A model generated the notes under the pieces. It saw only the letters and a program-made list of their open reading frames with translations. It was not told the DNA's origin and did no database searches. A DNA stretch of 64,000 bases, taken from Vibrio penaeicida (lineage in GTDB: Bacteria > Pseudomonadota > Gammaproteobacteria > Enterobacterales > Vibrionaceae). Location: contig NZ_AP025145.1 of NCBI RefSeq assembly GCF_019977755.1, positions 1,922,001 to 1,986,000 of the forward strand. The letters run 5' to 3'. The position numbers and the translations under genes are program-made. This document shows positions 45,258 to 54,652 of this stretch, in pieces; positions within the stretch are counted from its first letter, which is position 1, and each line of letters opens with the position of its first letter.

Positions 45258-45930
45258 ATCACCAGCAAGGATGATGATTCAAGGACCTGAACGAAGAACA
45301 AAGCCTTTGCGGGAACCTGTTTTAGTAGTGGCGCGATAGTTGAAAGTTTACATCCACTCTTCCTGTCACGGTGGAAAATGGATAAGCATAATTGCTTACT
45401 TTACATACAAAAACCTATTAATGGTTTTTAGGCACAACGCAATTGTATTTCTTATTATGTTTAGCAATTGTGTACTGCTTTTGTGCAGTACCTTAAATAC
45501 CATAAAGTACCTCCTGACGAATTATTTCTTATGAATTATGAGGATGAATAGTGAATACCCATTTAATTGTGGACTCATTCACAATCAATAGATATGTCAC
45601 CCTCGACCTAGCAAAAACATAATATCGAATAAGGAGGAATTAGATAATAGGTAAAAACTGAAATCTGTTTTAAGTAATATGATTATTATTTAAGGTATTT
45701 CTTAATTAAACAAATAAAAAAGCAAACGATTACTTTTAAAAAACTTTAAATCAGTCGTAAAATTAATGTCGACAAAATGTAAATCAAAAGTTCTCATGTC
45801 TTATAATTGATAATATATTCAATTAATTTCACTTACCACCCTCAAAATTCAAAATTTTCTAACTATAAATATATTAATCACCTAAACAATTCATCAAAGA
45901 AATGCAAATTTAATTTTCCACTTATGCCTC
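45258..45930. other. Gene-free AT-rich region
   Basis: About 670 bases without a credible gene. Visible structures are a long-range inverted repeat (GCAAAGGCTTT near 45239 and AAAGCCTTTGC near 45298), which may form the 3' end of the LysR transcript, and a small perfect hairpin at about 45473-45492 (GTACTGC, loop TTTTGT, GCAGTAC) that lacks a T-tract. AAGGAGGAATTAG near 45630 looks like a ribosome-binding site but no reading frame follows it. Confidence 0.5.
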
Positions 45931-46866
45931 TTATTTGACCTCCGAAAGCTTAAGTAGCCGCTTGGCAACAAATAGATCTTGCAATGCAATCCCAGAACTA
46001 TCAAAAATCGTGATCTGTTTGTCGGAGTTTCTTCCCTGATTCGATTGAACAAGTACTTTATGCATTTCAGTTATTTCTGTCTCGGAATTGACGTGTTGGA
46101 ATTCTCCGATCACTCTCGACTGCTTTTCGTAGTCACAGAATAACGTGGCACGTTCGAACAGCTGTGTTGGGATCTCCTTCTTACCCACCTTATCAGCACC
46201 CATTGCAGAAACATGTGCTCCAGGCTGTATCCAATCGGCATCAAACAAGGGAGATTGAGCCGTCGTCACCGTGACAACAATATCGGAACACTCGCAAGCT
46301 TGTTTCGCTGTCACATTTTTTCCGAAGCCACACGCATCCGCGACCAAACCATCATTTCTTAGCTTCTCGACTAAAGCGATTGCTCGCGCTTCATTGCGCC
46401 CAACAACCCATATCTGTTCGATATCTCGAATGGCACAGACCGCACTGACCTCGTAATACGCTTGATGCCCAGTACCAAAAACGGTGAGTATTGAGGCATC
46501 TTTGCGTGCCAACGCATCCGTTGCGACTGCATCAGCCGCTGCCGTACGATAAGCATTCACTTCCCCTGCTTCAATGGTTGCCATTAGCCCACCCGTTTCT
46601 GGATCCAGTAAAAAGATCGCAGTATTATGGCAAGGCATTCCTTTATGCGAATTTTCGGGCCAATAGGAACCTGTTTTCCAGCCCACAACATTGGGGGTAC
46701 TGGCAGACTTTAGCGAAAACATGCTTCCAGGCTGATCACCAGCCGCATTGACGACAGGAAACAGTGTCGCACTCTCCCCAACCGCAAGATAAGCATCCTT
46801 TACCGCGGCGTACGCCAGCTCGTGAGTAATCCGTTGTCGTGTTGTTTCTTCGTTAAGATAAATCAT
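45931..46866 (-). CDS. Ornithine cyclodeaminase / mu-crystallin family protein
   Basis: A 311-residue NAD(P)-dependent enzyme. KTGSYWPENSHKGMPCHNTA contains the conserved substrate lysine, EAGEVNAYRTAAADAVATDA is the family signature and ILTVFGTGHQAYYE the dinucleotide loop. Known activities include ornithine cyclodeaminase, alanine and iminosuccinate reductases. Its ATG abuts the stop of the D-threonine-aldolase-like gene, so the two act together. In the beta-hydroxyaspartate pathway the same two families supply the aldolase (BhcC) and iminosuccinate reductase (BhcD); that parallel is an inference. Confidence 0.85.
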   Translation of the reverse strand: MIYLNEETTRQRITHELAYAAVKDAYLAVGESATLFPVVNAAGDQPGSMFSLKSASTPNVVGWKTGSYWPENSHKGMPCHNTAIFLLDPETGGLMATIEAGEVNAYRTAAADAVATDALARKDASILTVFGTGHQAYYEVSAVCAIRDIEQIWVVGRNEARAIALVEKLRNDGLVADACGFGKNVTAKQACECSDIVVTVTTAQSPLFDADWIQPGAHVSAMGADKVGKKEIPTQLFERATLFCDYEKQSRVIGEFQHVNSETEITEMHKVLVQSNQGRNSDKQITIFDSSGIALQDLFVAKRLLKLSEVK

Positions 46867-48012
46867 TTACCACCCCTGAATTCTTTGCCAAGTCTCTGTT
46901 GAGTTATCGACATCAACGACATGATAGGTTTGATGCATAGACGCCGTAGCACACGCATGATTGGGTAAAATTCGCAGTTGCGTGCCTACGGGCAATAACG
47001 AGAGATCAAACTGACCTTTTTCGTGTTCTATGATTCCATGCTCTTGATTGAGCTGGGACACCCTCAACCCTTCAACCAGATTCCCATTTACATCGCTCAC
47101 TAGACCAAATGAATCTTTTTCATCAGCAGAGCTAAGGCCAGGATCACTGGATAACGCCATCCAACCCGCATCAACAATCAACCACCCTTTTTCAACGTTA
47201 TGACCGATAACACTGGTTACAACGGACAAGGCAATGTCGCTGGGTTCGCAAACACCCACTTTCGCCATCACCAAATCAAAAAAGCAGTACACACCCGCAC
47301 GAACTTCCGTTATGCCGTCATACTCTTCACCAGAAAATGCGGTCGGCGTCGACCCCACACTCACCACTCTGCATTCGATACGATTATCAGCAAGCATTTT
47401 TGCAGCGCGCCGAGCACACGCAACTTCTTGTTTCGCTGCCGCGGCAAGTTCTTGCTCAGACTGGCAGAAATACGACTCTCCCGCATGCGTTAGCACACCT
47501 CTAAATTCAGCGCCTCCACGTTGAAGAATGTGAGCGATTTCGACCAAAAGTAGAGAATCTGATCGAATCCCGCCTCGGTGACCATCGCAGTCCAATTCGA
47601 TCAAAGCTGGAATAACACACCCAGATTTTTGGCAAAAAGCCGCAACCAATTTTGCTTGTTCAACACTGTCTAAAATAACGGCAATGTCCACACCACCAAG
47701 AAGCAGCGACTGTATTCTTGGGAGTTTGCTTGCCGTAATGCCGACTGCATAGATGAACTCACGATACCCTGATGCCGCCAATACTTCGGCTTCCTTGAGC
47801 GTAGAGACTGTCGCTGGAGAGTGCTTCTCTGGTAATACATAATGAGTTGCTTCAACAGAACGCACCGTTTTCAAATGCGGGCGTAGTGCAACACCATGGC
47901 TTTCCATCCTCTGCCTTAAACGCAAGACATTGTGTAAGAATTGTGCTTTGTCGAGCCTTAAGTAGGGCGTATCAAGCTGCGTTGGCTGTTCGTTTCTATC
48001 TTGGTTCATCAC
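46867..48012 (-). CDS. D-threonine aldolase / D-serine dehydratase-like PLP enzyme (DSD1 family)
   Basis: A 381-residue fold-type III PLP enzyme. LDTPYLRLDKAQFLHNV and LRPHLKTVRSVEATHYVL carry the PLP lysine (HLKT); LIELDCDGHRGG and GSTPTAFSG lie in the alanine-racemase-like barrel. The C-terminal HACATASMHQTYHVVD has the H-x-C zinc-ligand pair typical of D-threonine aldolase, D-serine dehydratase and 3-hydroxyaspartate aldolase. The substrate is a D- or 3-hydroxy amino acid of some kind. It is first of a two-gene operon, divergent from a LysR gene. Confidence 0.87.
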   Translation of the reverse strand: MMNQDRNEQPTQLDTPYLRLDKAQFLHNVLRLRQRMESHGVALRPHLKTVRSVEATHYVLPEKHSPATVSTLKEAEVLAASGYREFIYAVGITASKLPRIQSLLLGGVDIAVILDSVEQAKLVAAFCQKSGCVIPALIELDCDGHRGGIRSDSLLLVEIAHILQRGGAEFRGVLTHAGESYFCQSEQELAAAAKQEVACARRAAKMLADNRIECRVVSVGSTPTAFSGEEYDGITEVRAGVYCFFDLVMAKVGVCEPSDIALSVVTSVIGHNVEKGWLIVDAGWMALSSDPGLSSADEKDSFGLVSDVNGNLVEGLRVSQLNQEHGIIEHEKGQFDLSLLPVGTQLRILPNHACATASMHQTYHVVDVDNSTETWQRIQGW

Positions 48013-48100
48013 AAACTCCTAACGTGTTTTCTTTAGTGTCACTCAAATATGTTTGAGTTAAAATTAATCAATACCAATACACTGATTAAGTTTGAACCAA

Positions 48101-49015
48101 ATGATCACCACAGAAGATTTAAAGTTCATTCAAGTGGTCGCAAGCCATAGAACTCTATCGGACGTTGCCCGCACGCTGAATATCACGCCGCCTTCGGTGA
48201 CGTTGCGGCTTCAACATATCGAAAAAAAGCTGTCGATCTCTCTGATTCAAAGACCCTCTCGAACCGTATGCTTAACGGAAGAAGGTCGGTTGTTGTTAGA
48301 CAGAGGCGCATCCATCATTCGAGAGCTTGAAGAGCTTCAACACGTGATCGATAACAACAAACAAACCGTCAGCGGAAAACTGCGAGTACTTGCACCACTG
48401 GGGTTCGGCAATGACTATGTCACGCCTTTATTAGCGGAATACAAGAAACAACACCCACAACTAGAAATAGAACTTGAGCTTTCAGACAACCCAACATGGT
48501 CACATCACCACAAGTGGGACATCATTATTTACATAGGTAAGCTGCAAGACTCCTCTTTGCGAATGGTAACCTTAGCTAAAAACCAGCGCTTTCTCTGCGC
48601 TTCTCCTGATTACCTCCGCCAATACGGTGAACCTAAAAAGCCCGAAGATCTTCACCAACATCAATGCATTTCGCTGAGAGAAAACAATGAAGATGTCACG
48701 CTGTGGTCGCTGACTCATAAAAAAAGCAAAAAAGAACAATTGATCAGAGTAGAGCCTTCGATGGCGAGCAATGAAGGTCGGGTTGTGAAAGATTGGGGAA
48801 TCGCAGGAATGGGGATCATCATGCGATCGCAATGGGACGTTCAGCCCCAAATCAACAGCGGCGAGCTAACCCGGATAATGTGCGACTATGAATTACCGAG
48901 TGCAGACATCATTGCGCTTTTGAATACCACTGAACAGGAGCGCTCGAAAAGGGTGAGTGGCTTCTTAGCCCTCTTAAAAGAGCATTTATTGCCCGCACCG
49001 TGGAAAGCTCAGTAA
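48101..49015 (+). CDS. LysR-family transcriptional regulator
   Basis: A 304-residue LTTR using the ATG at 48101 (MITTEDLKFIQVV); a TTG nine bases upstream is possible. HTH: LSDVARTLNITPPSVTLRLQ. The effector domain ends near residue 300. The 88-bp divergent region to the DSD1-family operon makes that operon the likely target. Its 3' end merges into the 15-bp tandem repeats at 49004-49063. Confidence 0.9.
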   Translation: MITTEDLKFIQVVASHRTLSDVARTLNITPPSVTLRLQHIEKKLSISLIQRPSRTVCLTEEGRLLLDRGASIIRELEELQHVIDNNKQTVSGKLRVLAPLGFGNDYVTPLLAEYKKQHPQLEIELELSDNPTWSHHHKWDIIIYIGKLQDSSLRMVTLAKNQRFLCASPDYLRQYGEPKKPEDLHQHQCISLRENNEDVTLWSLTHKKSKKEQLIRVEPSMASNEGRVVKDWGIAGMGIIMRSQWDVQPQINSGELTRIMCDYELPSADIIALLNTTEQERSKRVSGFLALLKEHLLPAPWKAQ

Positions 49016-49063
49016 TTAAAAGCTCGTTCATTAAAAGCTTAGTCATCAAAAGCTAAATCATTA
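49004..49063. repeat. Four tandem 15-bp repeats across the LysR stop codon
   Basis: Units AAAGCTCAGTAATTA, AAAGCTCGTTCATTA, AAAGCTTAGTCATCA and AAAGCTAAATCATTA follow each other exactly. The first unit contains the last two codons and the TAA of the LysR gene, so the array probably grew from the gene end. It lies just before a terminator. Confidence 0.9.
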
Positions 49064-49084
49064 CAATCAGACACTGTAGAGATC

Positions 49085-49113
49085 AAAAAAGGAAGGTGAA
49101 ATCACCTTCCTTT
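49085..49113. terminator. Bidirectional intrinsic terminator between LysR and kdgR
   Basis: GGAAGGTG and CACCTTCC flank an AAAT loop. On the minus strand TTTTTT follows; on the plus strand TTTC follows. It serves the convergent LysR and kdgR genes. Confidence 0.88.
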
Positions 49114-49189
49114 CAAATCACACCATCTCTAATAGCCGTATTCTTTTAACGAAGCCAAAGAGCGTGAGTCTTTTCTTGATGCAAAATCG

Positions 49190-49978
49190 TTATTTCCCGT
49201 GAGGGTACGCTTTACAGCCAAGTTTTAGCGAAATTCGAGCCGCAGCAGCATGAAGCTCCGCGATATACTCTGTTTTCTTCTCTTCAGTGAAACGAATTGT
49301 AGGCAAAGAAACACTCATACCTGCAACGACTTGATTAAAGCGATCGTAGACTGGTACAGCGAGGCAGCGTAGCCCAACTTCCTGCTCTTCGTTATCTTCA
49401 CCAAAGCCTTGCTCTTTCACAGTTGGTAATTCACCAAGTAAGGATTCCACATTTTCGTGGGTCTTGTCGGTCGACTTGGTGAACTCAACAACTGAAAGGA
49501 TATGTCGAATGTCCTGCTCGTCTCGCTCAGCCAACAACACTTTACCGATAGCGGTGGTGTGAAGCGGATTGCGACGTCCAATACGCGATTGCATACGCAG
49601 GTTGTATTTCGAATCGATCTTGTGGATGTAGATAATACCATCGCCATCGAGCGCACCTAAGTGCAACGCCTCGTTAGTTAGATCGGAAATTCGGCGCATT
49701 TCAATATCGGCAAGATCCACCAGATCCACATACTCCAATGCACTTGCACCAAGTTCAAACAGCTTAAGCGTTAATGAGTAGTTTTCACTTTCGCCTTCCT
49801 GAGATACATAGCCCAACGTTTTCATGGTTTGGAGAAAGCGATAAACGGTGCTCTTAGACATCATAAGACGCTGAGCTAATTCACTGATACCAATATCCTT
49901 TTGTGTACTCAGTGCTTGTAAAATACCAAATGTTTTCAGAACCGAAGATACGGATTCAGGTTGCTTTGTTGTTGTCAT
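49190..49978 (-). CDS. kdgR: IclR-family repressor KdgR
   Basis: A 262-residue IclR regulator with very strong agreement to enterobacterial KdgR over its whole length, for example SVSSVLKTFGILQAL, LMMSKSTVYRFLQTMKTLGY, YIHKIDSKYNLRMQSRIGRR and EEQEVGLRCLAVPVYDRF. KdgR represses pectin/ketodeoxygluconate genes and is released by KDG-type intermediates. The N-terminal winged HTH and C-terminal effector domain are complete. The nearest upstream operon on the same strand is an ABC transporter with a KdgR-box-like palindrome in front of it. Named from remembered similarity, not a search. Confidence 0.9.
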   Translation of the reverse strand: MTTTKQPESVSSVLKTFGILQALSTQKDIGISELAQRLMMSKSTVYRFLQTMKTLGYVSQEGESENYSLTLKLFELGASALEYVDLVDLADIEMRRISDLTNEALHLGALDGDGIIYIHKIDSKYNLRMQSRIGRRNPLHTTAIGKVLLAERDEQDIRHILSVVEFTKSTDKTHENVESLLGELPTVKEQGFGEDNEEQEVGLRCLAVPVYDRFNQVVAGMSVSLPTIRFTEEKKTEYIAELHAAAARISLKLGCKAYPHGK

Positions 49979-50534
49979 TATTACTCCACAAATAGCTTGG
50001 TTATGGGTAAAAAGCTCTAGCGTCCCCTGCCAAAGCCAGTGGCAAAATTGCCATTCCGTTGCGTTTTAATCGAATCAAAACAGACCAAAACGATAGATTT
50101 GCCACTATTCCCAAAGTCTGTAACCAATTTAAAATAATGTTCTATAAAAAAAAAGAGCGTTAAACTTTTTTTTTGAACTGAGCCTAGGTTAGCGTTCAAA
50201 CTTTTTCTATAAACAAATGAATTATCTGGAATTAGTTACTACCGCATAACGATTTTAGTCGTCTTGTTTCACTGCTGCAACGAATATTAAACCTACATAT
50301 CCAGCTCAGTTTATTGAAAGCTCAGAAATAAATAGTATTAATTTTATAAACTAATTGATATTTAATCTTTGTTATAAAGCTACAGAGAAAATAAGCATTC
50401 ATTATGAAATCGATTAACTCATTAAAAGATGCATATTCATTTCTTCATATTGAATGAAAACTCAGTTTATATTTCATGCAACTCCCTGATTTTTAAATGT
50501 ATAGCTCTGTGACTTCAGCCAATGCCTTGTAGAC
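49979..50534. other. Intergenic region upstream of kdgR
   Basis: About 550 bases without a supportable gene, AT-rich, with runs of A and T near 50150-50175. It should contain the kdgR promoter. I found no clear TGAAA-N5-TTTCA palindrome here, so autoregulation is not supported. Confidence 0.5.
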
Positions 50535-50558
50535 AAAAAAGCCTCCAAAAAGGAGGCA
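50535..50558 (-). terminator. Intrinsic terminator of the oligosaccharide/peptide-type ABC operon
   Basis: On the minus strand GCCTCC, TTTTT loop, GGAGGC, then TTTTTTG. It lies about 70 bases past the ATPase stop. Confidence 0.9.
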
Positions 50559-50629
50559 TTATTTATCGCAGATGCTCAAACCGCCTCAAACGAAATGAAG
50601 TATTTCCCTACGTTATGTCGTTGCATCAG

Positions 50630-52324
50630 CTAAGCCGTCGCTAGGGTTTCCGGCGGTAACTCCGCAACCGGAACAGCAGAGATCAATTCACGCGTGTAAG
50701 GTTGCTGAGGATCATGAATAACTTCATTTACGCTTCCTTGCTCCACAATTTTTCCATGTTGAAGCACAATCACACGGTCACAAAAGTATTTCACCGTCGC
50801 AATATCGTGCGTTATCAGAATAAATGCCGTCCCATAGGTGTTTTGGAACTCTATCAATAGATCCAACACCTGTGAGCGCAGGGATACATCTAGCGCCGCA
50901 GTCGCTTCATCGGCAATCACCACTTTTGGCAGGGTAACCAGAGCACGGGCAATAACAATCCGCTGGCGCTGACCACCCGAAAAGGCGTGTGGGAAACGGC
51001 TTGAGAATTCCGGTGGTAGACCGACCCACTTCATCATATTCCTAACACGCTCTTCTCTCTGCTTACCACTCATTTCAGATCGCAGCAGTTTTAGCGGCTC
51101 TTCAATGATATCGAACACCGTCATTCTTGGGTTAAGCGACGACCAAGGGTCTTGAAAGATCAAACGTAAATCAGCGAACAGTGGATCTCGCTTAATTCGT
51201 TTGTAATCCGACAGCTCCAATTCGACTTTGCCTTGTTTATCGACATATTGAATAGAGCCGGAAGTGGCGGGCGCCATCCCTAAAATCGCTCGTCCTAAAG
51301 TGCTTTTCCCTGATCCCGACTCTCCAACAATACCCAGCGACTCCCCTGGGTGAAGCACTAGGTTTGCATCGTCTACGGCCGTCATGATCTGCTTTTTCTG
51401 GAACATTTTTGCCGGTTTTTCAAATTGTTTTGTTACCGAAATAACGTCCAATATCGGTTGATCATTCTCACCTTCAATCAATGAAAATGGTTTTTTAACT
51501 TTTGATGGCTTCTCTAGCGCTCGGGTCGCATGCATCAGCTTAATGGTATATGGGTGCTCTGGTTGCTCAAATATCTGGCGCACACTGCCACACTCCACCA
51601 GCACGCCCTTTTCCATGACCGCCACACGATCGGAAATTTGTGCCACTACACCCAAGTCATGAGTGATGAACAAAATTGCCATTCCGATCTCTTTTTGAAG
51701 CTGCGAAAACAGCGCCAATATTTCGGCTTGAGTCGTTACATCCAAAGCCGTGGTTGGCTCATCGGCAATTAATATGTCGGGACGACTCGCAATGGCCATA
51801 GCAATAACGACACGCTGACGTTGCCCACCAGATAACTCAAATGAGTATTTGTTGATCAAGCTTTCTGGCTCTGGCATTTGTACTTGAGTCAGCAGTTCAA
51901 CCGTTCTTTCGTGAGCAGACTTCTTGCTAATACTTGGGTCGACTAAACACAACACCTCTTTAATTTGGTCGCCAACGGTATGCACCGGACTTAGCGCAGC
52001 CATCGGCTCTTGTGAAACTAAAGAGAAGTTAAAACACCTTAGGGCGCGCATTTCTTTGCTGCGAGGATCAATCTGAGTAATATCGATGATTTGCCCAGAG
52101 TCGGTGGTGAGTAGTATTTCACCTGAATCGATTCGACCGGGGCGATCCAACAACTGCATGATGGCACTCGATGTGACCGATTTCCCTGAGCCTGATTCAC
52201 CGATAACCGAAAGTGTTTCGCCTCTGTAGAGGTCAAACGACACCCCTTTTACCGCATGAAAGTGCTCCGTGCTGGTCGGGAAGCTTACGTTTAAATCTTT
52301 AACCTGTAGAATTTTCTCAGCCAT
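50630..52324 (-). CDS. Fused oligopeptide/oligosaccharide-type ABC transporter ATPase
   Basis: A 564-residue protein with two ABC ATPase domains. Domain 1 has [16 protein letters not shown] and [12 protein letters not shown]; domain 2 has [16 protein letters not shown] and VVIADEATAALD. Both switch histidines (ITHDLG, ITHDIA) are present. The ATG at 52324 overlaps the permease stop (TAATG). It is the last gene of a three-gene operon that carries no binding protein. Position next to kdgR suggests uptake of pectin-derived or other oligosaccharides, which some transporters of this family do handle; this is an inference. Confidence 0.92.
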   Translation of the reverse strand: MAEKILQVKDLNVSFPTSTEHFHAVKGVSFDLYRGETLSVIGESGSGKSVTSSAIMQLLDRPGRIDSGEILLTTDSGQIIDITQIDPRSKEMRALRCFNFSLVSQEPMAALSPVHTVGDQIKEVLCLVDPSISKKSAHERTVELLTQVQMPEPESLINKYSFELSGGQRQRVVIAMAIASRPDILIADEPTTALDVTTQAEILALFSQLQKEIGMAILFITHDLGVVAQISDRVAVMEKGVLVECGSVRQIFEQPEHPYTIKLMHATRALEKPSKVKKPFSLIEGENDQPILDVISVTKQFEKPAKMFQKKQIMTAVDDANLVLHPGESLGIVGESGSGKSTLGRAILGMAPATSGSIQYVDKQGKVELELSDYKRIKRDPLFADLRLIFQDPWSSLNPRMTVFDIIEEPLKLLRSEMSGKQREERVRNMMKWVGLPPEFSSRFPHAFSGGQRQRIVIARALVTLPKVVIADEATAALDVSLRSQVLDLLIEFQNTYGTAFILITHDIATVKYFCDRVIVLQHGKIVEQGSVNEVIHDPQQPYTRELISAVPVAELPPETLATA

Positions 52325-53487
52325 TATTTTGCTCCCTGATCATGGTATGGGTCGCATGCATCACGCAGACCATCGCCGACGAAGTTCATTGCCAGAATCA
52401 CAACAACCACTGCTGCTGCCGGAATAAGTAACCAAGATGCTTCTGCTAGTGCTCGAATGTTTTGAGCTTCTTGCAGTAATACACCCCAGCTAACCATTGG
52501 CGCTTGCAAACCCAATCCGAGGAAACTCAACGCAGTTTCACCCAAAATCATGGCCGGAATCGCCAATGTCACCACCGCAATAATGTGACTTAAGAAGTTA
52601 GGCACCATGTACCGACGAATAATCTCAAAGGGAGTATTCCCATCCAACCAAGCGGCCGCAACATACTCTTCACTTCGCAGAGACATGAATCGGCTGCGTA
52701 CCACTCGCGCCATATCTGGCCAAGAGACTAACCCGAGAATTATAGTGATCAAAAAGTATTTCGTTAGCGAACTCCACTCTGAAGGCAGTGAAGCTGACAG
52801 AGCCATCCACAACGGCAAAGTGGGGATCGACTTCATAAATTCGATGCTTCGTTGAATGAAATTATCGATGGTTCCACCAAAGTATCCGGAAATACCACCA
52901 ATCAGAATCCCGAGCACAAAGGTCGTAAATACCCCCATCAGACCGACAGACAACGAGATTCTTGCGCCATAAATAAGACGGGAAAGCATGTCGCGCCCCA
53001 TTCTATCTGAACCAAAAATGAAGAATGGCTGTCTTTTATTTTCAGGCACGATGAATTTGTAACTCATCGGGATGAATCCCATCAGTTCGTAGCGATCCGT
53101 CTTACCGAAAAACTCGAAATACACTTTCTTGTTTTCATCAAGCGTGTAATGGCGCTTCAACGTTCGTAGATCCGTTTTACTCTTGTAAAATTCCAAATGC
53201 GGTGCCCAACGCCAGCCATCATCAGTGCTTTCAAATAAGCTAACGGACTGAGGTGGTGCATAGGTGTAGCGGCGCCAGTTGTCGCTTGGGTCAAAAGGGG
53301 CAAAAAACTCGGCGAAAATCGCTACAAAGTAAATCAGAGCCAAAAACCAAATGCTGTACCAAGCCAATTTGTGCTGACGTAACTTAATGCCGATCAGCTG
53401 CCACTGTGTTGCGGTGCTCAAATCAAGTGGCTGCTTTTTCTTTCTTCCAAGTAGGCGACCGAACCAGTTCATTGTAGACGTTGTCAT
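52324..53487 (-). CDS. ABC transporter permease, DppC type with long periplasmic insertion
   Basis: A 387-residue permease, about 90 longer than the usual DppC. The first membrane segment (AWYSIWFLALIYFVAIFAEF) is followed by a ~100-residue extracytoplasmic insertion before the DppC signature FGSDRMGRDMLSRLIYG; the ATPase-contact loop SEEYVAAAWLDGNTPFEIIR is near residue 280. Long DppC variants of this sort occur in transporters for oligosaccharides. It begins 2 bases after the DppB-like stop. Confidence 0.9.
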   Translation of the reverse strand: MTTSTMNWFGRLLGRKKKQPLDLSTATQWQLIGIKLRQHKLAWYSIWFLALIYFVAIFAEFFAPFDPSDNWRRYTYAPPQSVSLFESTDDGWRWAPHLEFYKSKTDLRTLKRHYTLDENKKVYFEFFGKTDRYELMGFIPMSYKFIVPENKRQPFFIFGSDRMGRDMLSRLIYGARISLSVGLMGVFTTFVLGILIGGISGYFGGTIDNFIQRSIEFMKSIPTLPLWMALSASLPSEWSSLTKYFLITIILGLVSWPDMARVVRSRFMSLRSEEYVAAAWLDGNTPFEIIRRYMVPNFLSHIIAVVTLAIPAMILGETALSFLGLGLQAPMVSWGVLLQEAQNIRALAEASWLLIPAAAVVVVILAMNFVGDGLRDACDPYHDQGAK

Positions 53488-53489
53488 GA

Positions 53490-54497
53490 TTAAAACTCCT
53501 TAGACACGCCAACGCGTACACGGGGATCTACCCAGTACAGCAGCAGGTCAGAAATCAGGGTACCGATAATGGTAAGAATGGACATAATAAGAAGCACGTC
53601 GCCAGCGACATACATATCCTGAGAACGCAATGCCGACAGCATTAGCGGACCTAAAGTAGGGATGTTCATGACTTGGCTGACGATAATATCGGCACCCAAC
53701 AACGCAGGAAGCATCCACCCAATCGTAGAAACAATGGGCAAAATAGCGATTCGAACTGGGTACTTCATAATAAGGCGAGCTTCGGACTGCCCTTTCGCAC
53801 GCGCCGTTTTCACATAAGGCTTTTTCAATTCATCAAGAAGGTTCGCTCGCATGATTCGGATGATGCCTGCAAGACCAGCTGTACCCACTACCAATATGTA
53901 GATCCAACTGCGAGAAGCGGCGTCCATGAACTTCGCCCACGACATAGGTTGATCAAGGTACGCTTCGGAATACAGACCAGATACAACCGTATCGAAACTG
54001 TAGTAGCCAATCAGCAACGCAACGATCGCGATAACGAAATTTGGTGTCGCCATACCAATAAAGCCAAATACAGTGGCGATGTAGTCACCAAAAGAGTACT
54101 GACGAAGTGCGGAATACATCCCAATAGGAATAGCGACTAAAAATTGAAAAAAGAAAACAGCAAGCGCAAGGCATACTGTCGGCCAAACTCTAGGCTCTAT
54201 TGTGTCCCATACTGGCTGGCTGTTGGTAAGTGAAATGCCCAAATCACCGGTCATTAACCCCATCATCCAGTTGGCGTACCGCTCAAGCAGTGGCTTGTCG
54301 AGCCCATACATTTCGCGGAGTGTATAAATCATCTGCGGATCGACGGTTTGACCCATCGCTTGAAGTTCTGCAATTTTAGATGAGGCAAAGTCGCCGGGCG
54401 GTAAATCGATCACCGCAAACACGACAATGGAAACGGCAAAGATGGTGACGAGAATCGACACCAGCCGCTTACCAGCAAACAGAAAAAAACTGTTCAT
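53490..54497 (-). CDS. ABC transporter permease, DppB type
   Basis: A 335-residue permease with the DppB opening (FFLFAGKRLVSILVTIFAVS), LPPGDFASSK, MYGLDKPLLERYANWM and the ATPase-contact loop KPYVKTARAKGQSEARLIMK. AAGGAAC stands 6 bases before the ATG. It is the first gene of the operon. A KdgR-box-like palindrome lies about 155 bases upstream of the ATG. Confidence 0.92.
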   Translation of the reverse strand: MNSFFLFAGKRLVSILVTIFAVSIVVFAVIDLPPGDFASSKIAELQAMGQTVDPQMIYTLREMYGLDKPLLERYANWMMGLMTGDLGISLTNSQPVWDTIEPRVWPTVCLALAVFFFQFLVAIPIGMYSALRQYSFGDYIATVFGFIGMATPNFVIAIVALLIGYYSFDTVVSGLYSEAYLDQPMSWAKFMDAASRSWIYILVVGTAGLAGIIRIMRANLLDELKKPYVKTARAKGQSEARLIMKYPVRIAILPIVSTIGWMLPALLGADIIVSQVMNIPTLGPLMLSALRSQDMYVAGDVLLIMSILTIIGTLISDLLLYWVDPRVRVGVSKEF

Positions 54498-54652
54498 TCA
54501 TTGTTCCTTAACTTCGAAACCCATTGTGGCTGTTGATCATTCTATTGCTCATAAACAGAAGACTGAGCAAAGAGATACGTGTCTCTAAATGCACATTGAA
54601 AAGCGTCCTTTCCCCTGGTGCATTTTTATTAGAACGCATCAAATAATATTTT

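Noticed and set aside
45340..45534. 64-codon hydrophobic frame starting at TTG
   Set aside because: No ribosome-binding site; the hydrophobic look follows from AT-rich DNA.
50017..50199. 60-codon frame upstream of kdgR
   Set aside because: It runs through poly-A/T tracts in a promoter region and has no ribosome-binding site.
50260..50475. Isolated TTTCA and TGAAA words upstream of kdgR considered as KdgR sites
   Set aside because: They are not at the 5-base spacing needed for the palindrome.
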